This document shows, piece by piece, positions 46,501 to 55,663 of a DNA stretch of 64,000 nt (position 1 is its first letter; each line of letters starts with the position of its first letter). The stretch is taken from contig NW_024881824.1 in the NCBI RefSeq assembly GCF_019059575.1, positions 248,001 to 312,000 of the forward strand. The letters are read 5' to 3'. This DNA comes from Amphibalanus amphitrite (lineage: Eukaryota; Arthropoda; Thecostraca; Balanomorpha; Balanidae). The position numbers and the translations under genes are program-made. Below the pieces are notes generated by a model. It was not told the DNA's origin and searched no databases. It saw only the letters and a program-made list of their open reading frames with translations.

Positions 46501-48780
46501 CACCGGGTCGCTGGGGTCTTATTGGTCACTTATAGAGAGCCTGGGGCCAGCGGGATATCCATCAACCAAGTGATAAGGGATTTGGGTCATTGGGGTGATC
46601 TTTGTCGACAGGTGGATACTATTTGGATGTCTGAACTTTAAAGCATCAGATGACATACTATGGCTTCTGAGGTCCTCTTTGAGTTCAAGGGTCGCGTGTT
46701 TTGTCTGAACCAATAAGTCAAAGTTCGTAATGTTGAGACGACAGTAACCCAGGGGTCACGGGGCAAAAGTCGCGACCAATTGAGGTCACCCGAACCAACA
46801 GGTCGCGGGGCACGAGGACCACCTGGGCTGGGGATGTCACAGCTAACCCGCGTGTGACACTCGCGACCAACATTCGTTACCTGTGAGAGAGGGGCGCGGT
46901 TTTACGAGGCCACCCAGGTGGTGTGAGAGGTGACACGACTTTTAGGGCTTTCGAACGGCTAGGTGGCTGGTTAATAGCTGATGAAGAAATGAAAGGCTTG
47001 TGGTGCTGTCGGGTCATATTTGAAAAAAAAAAATTATTTTCAAATCTTATCCTGTCATTTTTCTCTTTTTGTGACCGCGGGCATCGTCCATCGGCACCAA
47101 TACACTATTAACACAAGCGTTGTTTTTATGTTCGAACAGTTTAATTATTCGAGCAGTTTTACAGTGCCAATACCTTAACTCAAAATCCCAAGGCGCTGCT
47201 CTGGGGCTCGCGTTTCCCTGAATATCTCCCGGATACAGCATGTCTCTCACAGCAGAGCGGCGCGACCTGTGGGCTGTTACACCTTGACCAGGTGCCGTCC
47301 AACATCCCCGCAGCATTGCTGACGCACTGGATGACATCTGGGGACAGGATTTCCCTAGGTCGGCCCGCGGACGGCGCACTTTTGCTCTGGGGTGCGGTGG
47401 AGTACTAACCTCATCTGTCGCAGCGCTGGGACGTTCCTCTTGTGCTCAGCGCTGACAACTGACCGACCAGTGGCGAAATTAATGACGTCACTGGCCCGTT
47501 ATGAATGCCTCAAAGCTCCGGTGGCGGCGTGATTTGTGATCCGGCCTCGCGCGGATGTGATATGTTGTGACTTTCCGCGGCAGGCTGGGCCGGCGGCTGA
47601 GAAGCCGACTGTGATGTGCTCTCAGGCCGCGCTCTCGACAGGCTTGGCGCAGCGATCCGCCGCTCAGTCCCCGATACCGTGCCGCTAAATTCTCAGCCGT
47701 CAGTCACCACCGCTGCTCTCCATTCCTAACCTGCGCCGCCCGCCGCCCGGTGCAGTGGAGGCGGAGGGCCTCACCCGGGCTGCCCTGTGCTCTGCAGCGG
47801 CGGGGCGGCCCAGCGGTGCCGAGCGGGCCGGTCTGATACTGGAGCGGCCGGGGAGGGGACGGGGAGGCCGCCGCCGCGCCGTCTGCCCCGCCGGCCCGCT
47901 CGGGTCGCTCGGGTGCACGGTGCCAGTAGCCGGACGGCGTACCCTAGATGGGAGCCTGCGGAGCGGGGCAGAGTGGGCGCGAGGGGACGGGAACTGAGAT
48001 ACAGAGAGATTGAGAGATTGAGGGATGGCAAGGGGCAGGGTAAATGTGAGAGCAAGATACGACTGAACGTAGATTCAAGTCAGGGATGGCCCCAAGCTAG
48101 TTGAAATAAGAATTGCCAAATGAGGAGTCTGGCCAAAATTGCCGAGAGAAGCACTGAGCTCAGTCTCGCCACATTCGGCCTCGACTCAGCTCGCTAAAAC
48201 CGATGAGCCGTGCCGGAGGCGAGAGCTGATGTCCAGTCGGTGACCTGGCGGCGAGCTTCTAAAGCTCGCCGGCCCTCAACCGGCGGCGACAGACGACATT
48301 GACGGCGTGCCAAATTTACTCCGGCGGCGGCGCCGTGTGGGAATGAGCGGCGGCGTGACAGGGCCCGATTGGTGACGACCGCAGACCCGCCACTGTCCCC
48401 GCGGCGCCGCTGTTGTGCCGACCGCCGAGCGCCCATGTCGCGCTAATGACGGCGGCGACATCCGCCAGTGTGTGACTGCACACCGCTCGCGTGGCCCATC
48501 ATGGCACATTGCAGTGTGACAATGGCGACGGCCGACATCCGTCTGGCCGTTCGCAGGTTTACAGTCACTTTGCGGCGCGTCGCCGGTGGCCTTTGTTGCT
48601 TTGTGTGTGTGACCGGAATGATTAGTCTGGAAAGTTGACCATTCACGTGCTGTTTGCGGCAGGCCGCGTCCGGCGCCGGAGCCGCCACTCGAGTTCCCCA
48701 ACACGCCGGACGAGCTGCCGGACACGATGCCCAGGAAGCCGGCCCCCTACAGCCAGGGCGGCGGACGTCAGTTCTTCTAG
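22409..48780 (+). CDS. NDUFA8: NDUFA8, complex I accessory subunit (5' part missing)
   Basis: NADH:ubiquinone oxidoreductase subunit A8 (19 kDa, PGIV) is a CHCH-domain protein of the intermembrane-space side of mitochondrial complex I. Three coding exons are visible: 22,409-22,584, 46,386-46,493 and 48,663-48,780. Together they are 402 nt, giving 133 codons plus TAG, against about 172-175 residues in the whole family, so roughly 40 N-terminal residues are not seen. Recognised stretches are EFMLCRQEEKDPRKC, CALEFFRKVK, CRNTQSVFDKC and RPYYGYF. Twin cysteine motifs are visible: C-x9-C (CRQEEKDPRKC), C-x11-C, C-x12-C and C-x9-C (CRNTQSVFDKC), which are oxidised by the Mia40 pathway in this family. 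Both internal introns are phase 2 with GT-AG borders. The C-terminus (YSQGGGRQFF) differs from the usual YGSRF-type ending. The call is firm; the gene start is unknown. Confidence 0.94.
26507..26552. repeat. G11 and C14 runs flanking a GC-rich palindrome
   Basis: Eleven G at 26,507-26,517 and fourteen C at 26,539-26,552 enclose GGGGTGGCGCCACCCC, a perfect 16-bp palindrome that runs into the C tract. The whole could fold into a strong hairpin. It lies in the large NDUFA8 intron. No TTAA terminus was found beside it, so it is not called a MITE end. Confidence 0.7.
29512..29935 (+). pseudogene. Deleted IS630/Tc1-type transposase
   Basis: The frame from ATG at 29,512 (MPRLRHTVCAADRERIVQAY...) encodes an N-terminal helix-turn-helix of the IS630/Tc1/paired type over about 47 residues, ending in TTAWYIVAKW. 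It then meets, in another frame, SPFLNPIEKCFSVYK, the conserved block around the final acidic residue of the DDE nuclease (compare SPELNPIE in the family). The catalytic core between them, about 150 residues with the first two aspartates, is deleted. A further frame change follows before GTWRSAILEELANQ near 29,785. The copy cannot encode a working transposase. No terminal inverted repeats were found, so element limits are unknown. It lies in the sense direction within the large NDUFA8 intron. Confidence 0.8.
31823..32054. mobile_element. TA-flanked MITE, Tc1/mariner-like (about 230 bp)
   Basis: Inverted ends start with CAGGTCTCGCG after TA at 31,824-31,825 and finish with CGCGAGACCTG before TA at 32,052-32,053. 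About 34 terminal bases pair with few mismatches, including the shared block GGTAGGTTTTGCAC. Weaker pairing continues inward through GGCTATATC and GATATAACC. TA target duplication and short inverted ends with no coding capacity fit a non-autonomous Tc1/mariner-like element. It lies in the large NDUFA8 intron. No other copy was seen here. Confidence 0.7.
37196..37240 (+). repeat. 18-bp tandem repeat, about 2.5 units
   Basis: The unit TGGTCTGGGATTATCGTC is repeated with a partial copy at each end. It is small and probably neutral. Confidence 0.8.
44099..44113. repeat. Run of 15 C
   Basis: A pure C homopolymer following a purine-rich stretch (GA and GGGGAGG runs at 44,030-44,062). It is one of at least thirteen G or C runs of ten or more in the window. 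Confidence 0.95.
46386..46493 (+). CDS. NDUFA8: NDUFA8 internal coding exon (108 nt)
   Basis: The acceptor is TGCCAG at 46,380-46,385 and the donor AACAG|GTCAGA at 46,494. Its first G completes the ATG codon begun in the previous exon, then TGCCGC continues as CRNTQSVFDKCVQ. It supplies the last C-x9-C and the RPYYGYF segment conserved with insects. The open frame continues past the donor to a stop at 46,639-46,641, so retention of this intron would add about 49 unrelated residues. Confidence 0.94.
46494..48662 (+). other. NDUFA8: NDUFA8 intron of 2.2 kb
   Basis: A GT-AG, phase-2 intron. About 300 bp into it, at 46,782-46,803, lies a near-perfect copy of the last 16 exon bases plus the donor (AGGTCAYCCGAACCAACAGGTC, split at the AG|GT). 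CpG-rich DNA at 47.5-48.6 kb holds only frames of low-complexity type. Confidence 0.8.
48663..48780 (+). CDS. NDUFA8: NDUFA8 terminal coding exon (118 nt)
   Basis: The acceptor GCAG ends at 48,662. The first base completes an AGG codon, then the exon encodes a proline-rich tail (PRPAPEPPLEFPNTPDELP) and ends YSQGGGRQFF-TAG. A proline-rich, poorly conserved tail ending in an aromatic motif is usual for NDUFA8. The join keeps the frame across both introns. Confidence 0.92.
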
Positions 48781-48935
48781 TGCGTGTGTACGGCCTGCGT
48801 AGTGGGACGATGATGGCAGCGGCGGCGGCGGCGGCGGTGGTGGCAGCGCGGCGTACCGGCCGGCGCGTCAGGTGTCATAGAGGGAGCTACTGCCGCCGTG
48901 TGCCGTCGAATGACTTGTTCGTATAAATATACATA
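48781..48935 (+). other. NDUFA8: Probable NDUFA8 3' UTR
   Basis: Sequence after the TAG with a short (GGC)n stretch at about 48,817-48,838. No AATAAA is present. TATAAA at 48,922-48,927 is the nearest variant poly(A) hexamer, so the transcript end is only a guess. Confidence 0.3.
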
Positions 48936-49206
48936 CTGTGTGAGGTAATCGGGCGTGTTTATGTGTTGGTTCAGACGCTATGACGTGATAGGCAGCACGC
49001 TACGAGTTTGTGTTTGGGTGGGGTATTCCGGTGGCTGGTTTTGGCACTGGTATCGATTGAACTCTGTCGCTCCCGCAGCATACATTTATTAACAACTGGT
49101 GCTCTCAACTATCAGGCTTACGTCATGCCTCTTGGACTGTGAGTGTATGATCTCACGCGTAGGATGGCATTGTTGCCAATTTATCTTGCTTGTGAGACGT
49201 ATGACG

Positions 49207-49512
49207 TCAATGCATCCTATGACGCCACACTTCGGCGGAGATTTCTGCCAATATATCTATTATCTTGTCAATCCATCGCCGACTTAAAGCCGCTTTTACT
49301 TCTAAATTGGGAAAGTTGCCAAATTGTCCGCGAAGGAAATGGACGATATCAATCACTACAGCGATTTTCTTTGACTTGGCTTCATCTGAGCTAAAATTGG
49401 ACGCTGGAAAAGCGCAGTAATGAATTTGTTGGGAAAGAGCCGTTTCTATCTGCAGCTCAAGTCTGGTTATACCCATGGTGGATATCGGCTTATATCCACC
49501 GCATCCACCCAC
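49207..49512 (-). other. Unidentified open frame, 101 codons
   Basis: A - strand frame whose predicted protein has an unusually protein-like pattern: an alternating polar and hydrophobic stretch, KSKKIAVVIDIVHFL and later RRWIDKIIDILAEISAEVW, suggests two or three amphipathic helices. I do not recognise the family. It sits just left of the long-TIR transposon but outside its left end. It could be an exon or a transposon fragment, or chance. Confidence 0.2.
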
Positions 49513-49895
49513 GGCGCCAGCCCCAGGTGGTGCTTCTTCATCTAAATGGAGATCCGTCTCGTGTCTGTGGGCGAAACCAGCAGCTTAGGACCGGGCGCTG
49601 GAGCAGCGGCCGGCCAGCCGCCCGGGCCGCGTCCAGGGCGATACGGCGTACCGGCCGAGTACTCTGTCAACCCGCTCCTGGCGCCGCCTCCGACTGCAGT
49701 GCCGCCATTATCGACACATGCAAAGATGGCATCGAGCGTAAACTGACCCTGGCCTACACGTTTCCACGTAGAACTTTCACGGTGCTTTCCGTGCCGACGA
49801 TGGCGAGTACCGATAGGCGTCGGCGGTTTCAGTCAAACAGCCAGACGGTCACTGCGCTCCCCTGCCAACACGGTGCCAATCTCAGGGGAACATTA

Positions 49896-50099
49896 TAGGG
49901 TGTGTCACTAGAAACAGATCAATTGCTTCCGCTGATTTTCCTTGTCCCTGTGTCTATGGAAGCCCATTGGTGCAGTTCTTTTTTCCATGCATCGAAAATT
50001 CGATCGGCGCCGGCTAAAAGAAGTTCGGGATTTATCGTGGCGCCCGGCGTTGCAGTCTCCATGTTTGGCGTAATGCGTTTGATGACACTAACACCAGCC
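49896..50099 (+). repeat. Left terminal inverted repeat of the 2.5-kb transposon
   Basis: It starts TAGGGTGTGTCAC and ends ACACCAGCC. It pairs with the repeat at 52,189-52,403 at roughly two thirds to three quarters identity by eye, with islands of near-perfect match. Translation of both repeats gives related peptides (compare IFLVPVSMEAHW and IFLVPGFIEAHW), but this follows from the DNA identity. Confidence 0.8.
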
Positions 50100-50267
50100 G
50101 CGCGCGTCTTCGCCTGTTAGCGTTGACACTTGACAGACGCTGTTAATACGGATGTAAGCAATGCAAACGAGGCAGTATCCTCTTTTTAGACAACGGTTAC
50201 ACAGAAAAGATGCATCTTTGCCATTCAATAGCAAACTGAATTCAACTGAATTAGCATTTGCCTACCT

Positions 50268-51686
50268 TGTATGGTTCAGGGGACCGATTTTCTTCCAGGC
50301 CTCCTTTGAGGAGATGTTGCCCGTCCGCGCGGCTCTGGTGAGCTGATACAGCAGGAGTTGGTCGCTGCTGTGGTCGGCGATGATGTCCGGCAGATCCAGC
50401 TCTGGGCCTCTCACCAGTCACCGGTCGGAACTTCACGGGAGAAAGAGGGTGCACGGAGCAGCCAGCTGCCTTACCCAACGGCCCCGTGAATGATCCGGGT
50501 CCACTGGTTTTGCCGTCCAAGTTCTGGAACACTTCCCTGAGTACAAGCTCATTCGAGTGCAGCTGGCAAGCAAACCAATGGACCGTTTTCTCTTGAATAA
50601 GCTCCAAAAGTCGGCATATTCCTCCAGATCTGCCCGTATTGACAGCCGCGCCATCGCAGCCTATTAGCCAGAGTGGCAGCGTTTATCAGCTCATTGGCTT
50701 GATCAATGGCTTTACCCGAAATTGGCGTAAAGTTGGAGAGATATTCGTTTCCTGGTTCTGCTACCTTAGCCACATGTTCCTCAGCTGCCGTGTCGCCGCC
50801 TCGGCCCGTGCTAGTTTGATCATGCCTTCCATCAAAGTACATGGCCTTGAGCTCAGCGTCGCTGTGTTGTTGGTCCCGCGCGGCCACTGTACTTGGTCTC
50901 ATCCGGCATCTTTCTCTCTATACTTTTTCGGGTCGACCAGCAATTCTGCTTTGCCGCTCGCTACGCGACCGATATCCATCTGAAAACCGTTGATGACGGC
51001 CGTCACAGCACGGTTGGATAAACCATACCTGTCAGTCAGCTGCCAGTGCAGTGTTTGTCATATCATCATCGTTTGAGTCTTTGATGCATTTCTTCATCTC
51101 AAATCATCTTCAGTGCATCACTTGTGACGTCTTCATTGCTGTCGTTGGTGTCGGTCGTTGCCGACGAGTCTACCTGGCCTGTCTCGTCGATATTGACGCC
51201 GTTGGAATAGGTACGGAGGTGGGAAGGACCAGCTTGACCCACGTCGCCCCTCCTCTCGTTCCGCTCCCGTCTCATTCTAAGGCTCGCAGTCTTACGCCGT
51301 TTCCTTGTCTCCTCGTAGTCCACACCACCCAGTCTCATCTTCCGAACTCCTCTCTGGTCTCGAAGGAATGCTATTTCCGCTGGCGGTACCCGGTTTGAAA
51401 GTGGAGAGGTACAGCTTCGCCGATCTTTACAGCGGCAGCGGGCGATGTCAAAAAGCTTACGAAACAGACTCGCTTCAGAAAGACTTTGTTTCGCTTGTCC
51501 CTCCTGCATTCTTTTGGGCACCTTATTCGATCGGCGAAATCTTTCGTAGATTTGCTTTACCTTCCGAACCACATTGTGCATTTGTATCGTTGGTATGCCC
51601 TCACTCGACCACATTGCAACCACAGCTTCCGCTGCTTCACGTAAACATGCAGTGACTGTCCGCTCACTTTTTCTATCCCCTGCCAA
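50268..51686 (-). pseudogene. Decayed transposase-like gene, unnamed arthropod/cnidarian family
   Basis: Motifs in protein order, running leftwards on the - strand: LFDIARCRC and a following cysteine (about 51,440), VPPAEIAFLRDQRGVRKM (about 51,370), YGLSNRAVTAVINGFQMD (about 50,990), AMYFDGRHDQT (about 50,845), EEHVAKVAEPGNEYL (about 50,780), a GCDG-x3-NTG block (about 50,650), HWFACQLHSNELVLREVF (about 50,580), LDGKTSGP and ELDLPDIIADHSSDQ (about 50,400). These match the usual order and spacing of a protein family of several hundred residues. The conserved aspartates in YFDGR and CDG suggest an RNase H-like DDE nuclease, which is an inference. The frame is broken at least three times. The sequence stops being recognisable at about 50,268 after GPLNHT, leaving no room for the C-terminal part before the left TIR. 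The longest intact frame is 195 codons (51,099-51,686). Confidence 0.72.
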
Positions 51687-52188
51687 GGCCCAAGAGTCTC
51701 ACATAGTTGTAGGCAGCTGATTTACCTACCGGCAACACACTGGGAGACCCGATAACAAAATGTTTCGCTTTGCTTCGCAACGGCATCACTGCGGCACGGA
51801 TAGTCCGATTCGATTGCGCCACACGCATTTCTGCTCACGCCGCAGCTGAAACCAGACTGACCCACGTTCTTCACAAGCTCGTGTGCCTCGGGGAGACAGC
51901 ACATGACTCAAAAGCCGACACATTGTGTTGCCGACGGAGAAAGATACCCGAGACCCCGCTCACGTTGCCCTCTGTCCATCCGTGCTCTCATTCTCTCTGC
52001 CCCACTCGTGATAGTCTTGCCAAGGCTGCAGCGTGATCCTATTATATGGATCATCTTAGGGTCCCTGAATGGCCCCAACACATTAAGATAGCAGTATGTT
52101 TCGTCCGACGTCCATTTAAACAAGAAATAGCAATCGAATTTTAACCGTCAAACGGTGTTGGCCGCAACAGGCCGACGGCGAGTCATAT

Positions 52189-52403
52189 GGCTGGTGTTAT
52201 CGCTACGGTACGCATTGTGTTCAGTATGGAGACTTCAACGCCGGGCGCCATGGGAAATGTCGAAATTGATTGGGCCCGCGCCGCCTGAATTTTCGGTGCA
52301 GCGAAAAAAGAACGGTGCCAATGGGCTTCAATGAACCCAGGGACGAGGAATATCCGCGGAAGCGCTTGATCTGAGACAAAAATATTAGATATAACACACC
52401 CTA
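52189..52403 (-). repeat. Right terminal inverted repeat of the 2.5-kb transposon
   Basis: Inverted partner of 49,896-50,099, ending ACACACCCTA at 52,403. It lies on the 5' side of the transposase-like gene, so it would hold the promoter if the element followed the usual plan. Confidence 0.8.
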
Positions 52404-52924
52404 GGGAACAAGCTCCTACGAATGAAGCCAGGTTCGTAACTCGGCCGTCCGCCTTACGTATGAGTTCACGAGAGAAGGCCGACATATCAGTATCACTCAG
52501 CAAACACCAACTAAATGTACCCATGGATTATTTATTTATTTGCTACGGCTGCGGACCGTGGTGTATGAAATATGAGTTATGACCATCTTTCGGTCCGGCA
52601 CGTTCTGGGGGGAAGGGGGTGTAGCTGGGGGAGGGGGGGGTGTTCTGAGGGGACTTGGAAGCTGAGCACTTGAAGTTTCTGGGTCTGCACTGTGCGTTGA
52701 AGCTTAAGCTTCTTCGAAAACTAGTTTTCCTGTTTTAACTTCAGTTTTCTCGGTAACGATTCTTTTATGCTCGATCCTTCTCGCTTTTTTTCATTCATTG
52801 CGGCCTCCGGATTTTAGGCATGCCCGCATTGAATAGGTGAAACACTTGTGAAACCATAAAAGGGAGCGATATGGTTTGGCTGTTGCTGCCTATCAATGCA
52901 AATAATCACCATTGTCACTAGCCC
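52404..52924. other. Short anonymous stretch
   Basis: No gene is recognised. It contains a TTATTTATTTATTTG run near 52,528 and a G-rich patch near 52,609-52,640. Confidence 0.4.
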
Positions 52925-52969
52925 GTCCCCTCTCTCTCTCTCCCTCTCCCTCTCCCTCTCCCTCTCCCT

Positions 52970-53014
<45 letters not shown>

Positions 53015-53055
53015 CCTCTAGCTCCCCCTCTCCCTCTCCCTCCCTCTCCCTCCCA
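52925..53055. repeat. Polypyrimidine tract, (TCTCCC)n and (TC)n
   Basis: About 130 bp of nearly pure C and T: hexamer units TCTCCC, then a (TC)n core, then CCCTC units. It is a second long mirror-type tract like that at 15.3 kb. Open frames of Ser-Pro or Arg-Glu across it are artefacts. Confidence 0.95.
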
Positions 53056-54019
53056 CTGCCCACCCAGACTCAGACACCACACCCGCACGCCGCAGCTCCT
53101 TTGGTAGTCTACGGCCGATGTTCCCCGCCTGATACCAACCCGATAGGCTGAGCACCCGTCTGCGCCGACGGAACAACCGAAGGCGCGACATGGCACGGCA
53201 CGGGACGTCGGACACCGCCACCTTAGAAGGCCTCGCCGGACATGTGTGCCACCGCACCGCACCTGCAGTGCGCGCCGTGCGTTTCGTCACCCGACACCAC
53301 CGCCTCTTTTCTTGACTCCCCGGTGGCCCTAGGGGTGACACCCGACTGACACAATCACCTTATCACGTCTCTGGGGACCGGTGTGCGTTACGTGACCGCC
53401 GCCGGGCGCGCCGTGACGCGATAGTGCGCCGACACTGTCGCCCTCGGAGGCGGCCATGTCGCTCTGGTGTCGGCCCGTGTCGCCCCGTGTCACCCCCGTG
53501 TCGGCCCCGTGTCGTTCGGTGGTGCTCGGAGTCGGGACGAGTCGCGGAAGCGGTGTCGTGACGCGTCACTCAGACGGACGCAGTCGTCGTGACGGAGGCC
53601 AGGGTCCGCTCCGAGGTCCGCTGGGACTTCCGCTAGGCCTGCTGGAAAGCCCACCTCCCGGTCCTGAGGAACTCTGAATATGGGTGTCCTGCCGGCCCGG
53701 CGGCCGCCCGCCGCGTTGTCTGCTGGTGTTGTCCCTTACGAGGGTTTCTAAGAAGACTCTGGTTCCGGTGGGACCACACTCCGTGCCCAAAGAAGTACCC
53801 AGTACGATCAAAAATGCAAGTTACAGGTGTATTTGATGGTAGGGTACTTTCCGGTGTCTGTCTCAGTCGCTGTTTTTGGGAGGATTAAAGCATTATCGCA
53901 TGATGCGTGTTCCCTGATGTAACCACAATATCTTTTGTTATTAAATAGTGAATGTTTTGTATCGTTTAGGTCACGATGGCATGTTTGTCAAATGATGTAA
54001 AATCGTAATTCTTCTGAAG
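53056..54019. other. GC-rich DNA without a gene
   Basis: CpG-rich sequence. A short irregular tandem of CCCGTGTCG-like units lies at about 53,466-53,515. Frames on both strands are of low-complexity type, and no domain is recognised. Confidence 0.4.
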
Positions 54020-54037
54020 AGATCACTAGACTTGATA

Positions 54038-54290
54038 ACCTTCGCCGTACCGGGGAGACGCTTTTCGCCTTACCTCCCAGGTTTTTGCGGCCGCTGCTTC
54101 TGTTACACCTTTGACCTTATCATATATTTTCCACACATGGGGGGCTTTATCCCTGTTCATTTAAGGTCAGGTCACCAGGTCATCTCAAGTGGCCCAACCT
54201 CGGCGAAAGAAATGTGCTCGCGCAAACCATTAGAGGGTCTCGAGTTTTTCTTTCGACAAGAACTTTGAATAAAAAAATGTTTGAGTGATG
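54038..54290 (+). repeat. Diverged fragment of the AGGTCA-rich repeat families
   Basis: The left part (54,038-54,100) matches 20,881-20,945. The right part matches 8,375-8,530 of MITE family A in order: AGGTCAGGTCACCAGGTCA, then CAAGTG, ACCTC, a purine run, GCTCG, and further on AAAATGTTTG. Both outer limits are unclear. It lies in the opposite orientation to the copy that follows at 54.56 kb. Confidence 0.5.
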
Positions 54291-54559
54291 AGATTCGATG
54301 AGAACACCCTGCCGTTGTGTAATTCATCTCTTCAATACTGATGGACCGATTTGCCGATCGACCGATCCTTTTTTCTCTGAAAAATGTGCGTCACGCACAT
54401 GAAATAAAAGTAGAGAATCCACAATTTGTCTAATCCGTTTGATGTGTTTTGAGTTTTTGACCACCAGCAAAATGATAGGTCATGTACCCATCAATTATCA
54501 CATAATTCGGACCACACGCTTCATTTTGTGGTAGGTATTTAGTATAACATAACATACAT

Positions 54560-55663
54560 TAGCCCTGAGGTGTTTGAACATCCCCTCTCCCGTCTAACTC
54601 CGCTCCTGGGCTAGGCAGCGACACGCGGTAAGCAATAAGCAGTAAGCACTCGAAAGAGTGTCAACAATAATGAAGGAAGTACCTGATCATTTTTTAGGCC
54701 AAATCAAAGGTCAGGTCAGCAAAGATCAAATTTTGCCTATTTCAGCATTGTTTGACAAATCGGCGCATAACTCGGGAGCCACTAGAGCTATAGCGCCTCG
54801 GAAGCTCTTTCTGAGTTAAGCTCTCAGATTTTACTTAAGATCAACGGTTTAGCCTCCAGAGGACAAAAACTCTTTAAAATTGCTCTTTTAACTGTACCTA
54901 CACGTTTTCTGTAATAACTTTTGACTAAAGAAAAGACGACATTGTATTCGAGGGCATCGTGTTCCTCTCGTCAAAACGCGTCGAGTCAACTATAATTTTA
55001 CCATAAAAGGTCATTTTGAAAATTTGACCTAAGGTCAAGGTCATGACCAGACCGGAAAGGGTCATGTTTGCATATCAGTCGATTCGTATCGTCTGAACAC
55101 ATCTAAGGTGGTTTAATCGCTTTATCAAGACTCCATCCAAAGTTATTACCTATAAAAAACCGCAGGAGAGCCTACATGACTTGAGATGACTTCAGGGACA
55201 TGAAGAGGGTTCACGGGTGCAACTTTCCGATTAAGTATGACATGTTTACTTAAAGTCCGATGTTTGTGAGTGTTAAGTATGACGTTCGTAAAAAACAAAA
55301 CATTTTAATTTTATCACATTGACTTACACAATGGAGAGGTCGTAAAATTGACTTGACCGTAGGTCGTTGATATCAAAATTCCGAGACAAATATTTTATAC
55401 ATAGTTAGGTACCTACTCCGGCTCTAATCAATCGCTGAAAGTTCCAAAGCGATCGTTCAGTCGGTGTAGGTATGGCGAGCATTGCCTACATAAAACTCTT
55501 TCTAATGTAAGGTTTTTGGTAAGAAATTTGACGTGACCTGGTGACTTGAACTTGGGTGACCTGGGTCTGAAATTTTCACAACCTGTCCAGAAGATATGCA
55601 TAAACAGTCGTGCCAAAAACCACATGGGGTGTTCAAACACCCCCTCCCGCCGGCCCGGGATAA
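54560..55663 (-). mobile_element. Second copy of MITE family A, inverted and diverged
   Basis: Read on the - strand this copy starts TTATCCCGGGCCGG (a mutated form of the family A terminus) at about 55,663, then shows GGGGGTGTTTGAACACCCC, GTGGTTTTTGGCA, a GAAAATTTCAGACCCAGGTCACC block, CCTACACCGA and GAACTTTCAGCGATTGAT, in the same order as 8,263-8,490. Its other end reads CTTACCGCGTGTCGCTGCC, then AGGAGCGGAGTTAGACGGG and a hairpin GGGATGTTCAAACACC, matching 9,298-9,360. The GC-rich terminus and TTAA beyond this hairpin are lost. It is much diverged, so an old insertion. Confidence 0.75.

Larger units (their letters stand above)
49896..52403 (-). mobile_element. DNA transposon with long inverted repeats and unnamed transposase-like gene
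   Basis: Two inverted copies of about 200-215 bp, at 49,896-50,099 and 52,189-52,403, face each other. Both ends begin TAGGGTGTGT when read inwards and share long blocks such as GAAGCCCATTGG, CTTTTTTC, GCCCGGCGTTG and ACACCAGCC. Between them, on the - strand, lies the decayed gene of a protein family I know from arthropod and cnidarian genomes as multi-copy and uncharacterised. The arrangement of long TIRs around one gene, with no capsid or polymerase genes, fits a plain DNA transposon. A clean target duplication was not found: the motif GGGAACA occurs near both outer edges but not at matching distances. The C-terminal third of the gene appears deleted, so this copy is not autonomous. Confidence 0.72.

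Noticed and set aside
49896-50120. Small + strand coding gene at the left TIR
   Set aside because: The frame recurs in the inverted copy at 52.2-52.4 kb because the DNA is a terminal inverted repeat.
52912-53262. Open frames across the polypyrimidine tract
   Set aside because: Ser-Pro and Arg-Glu repeats come from simple-sequence DNA.
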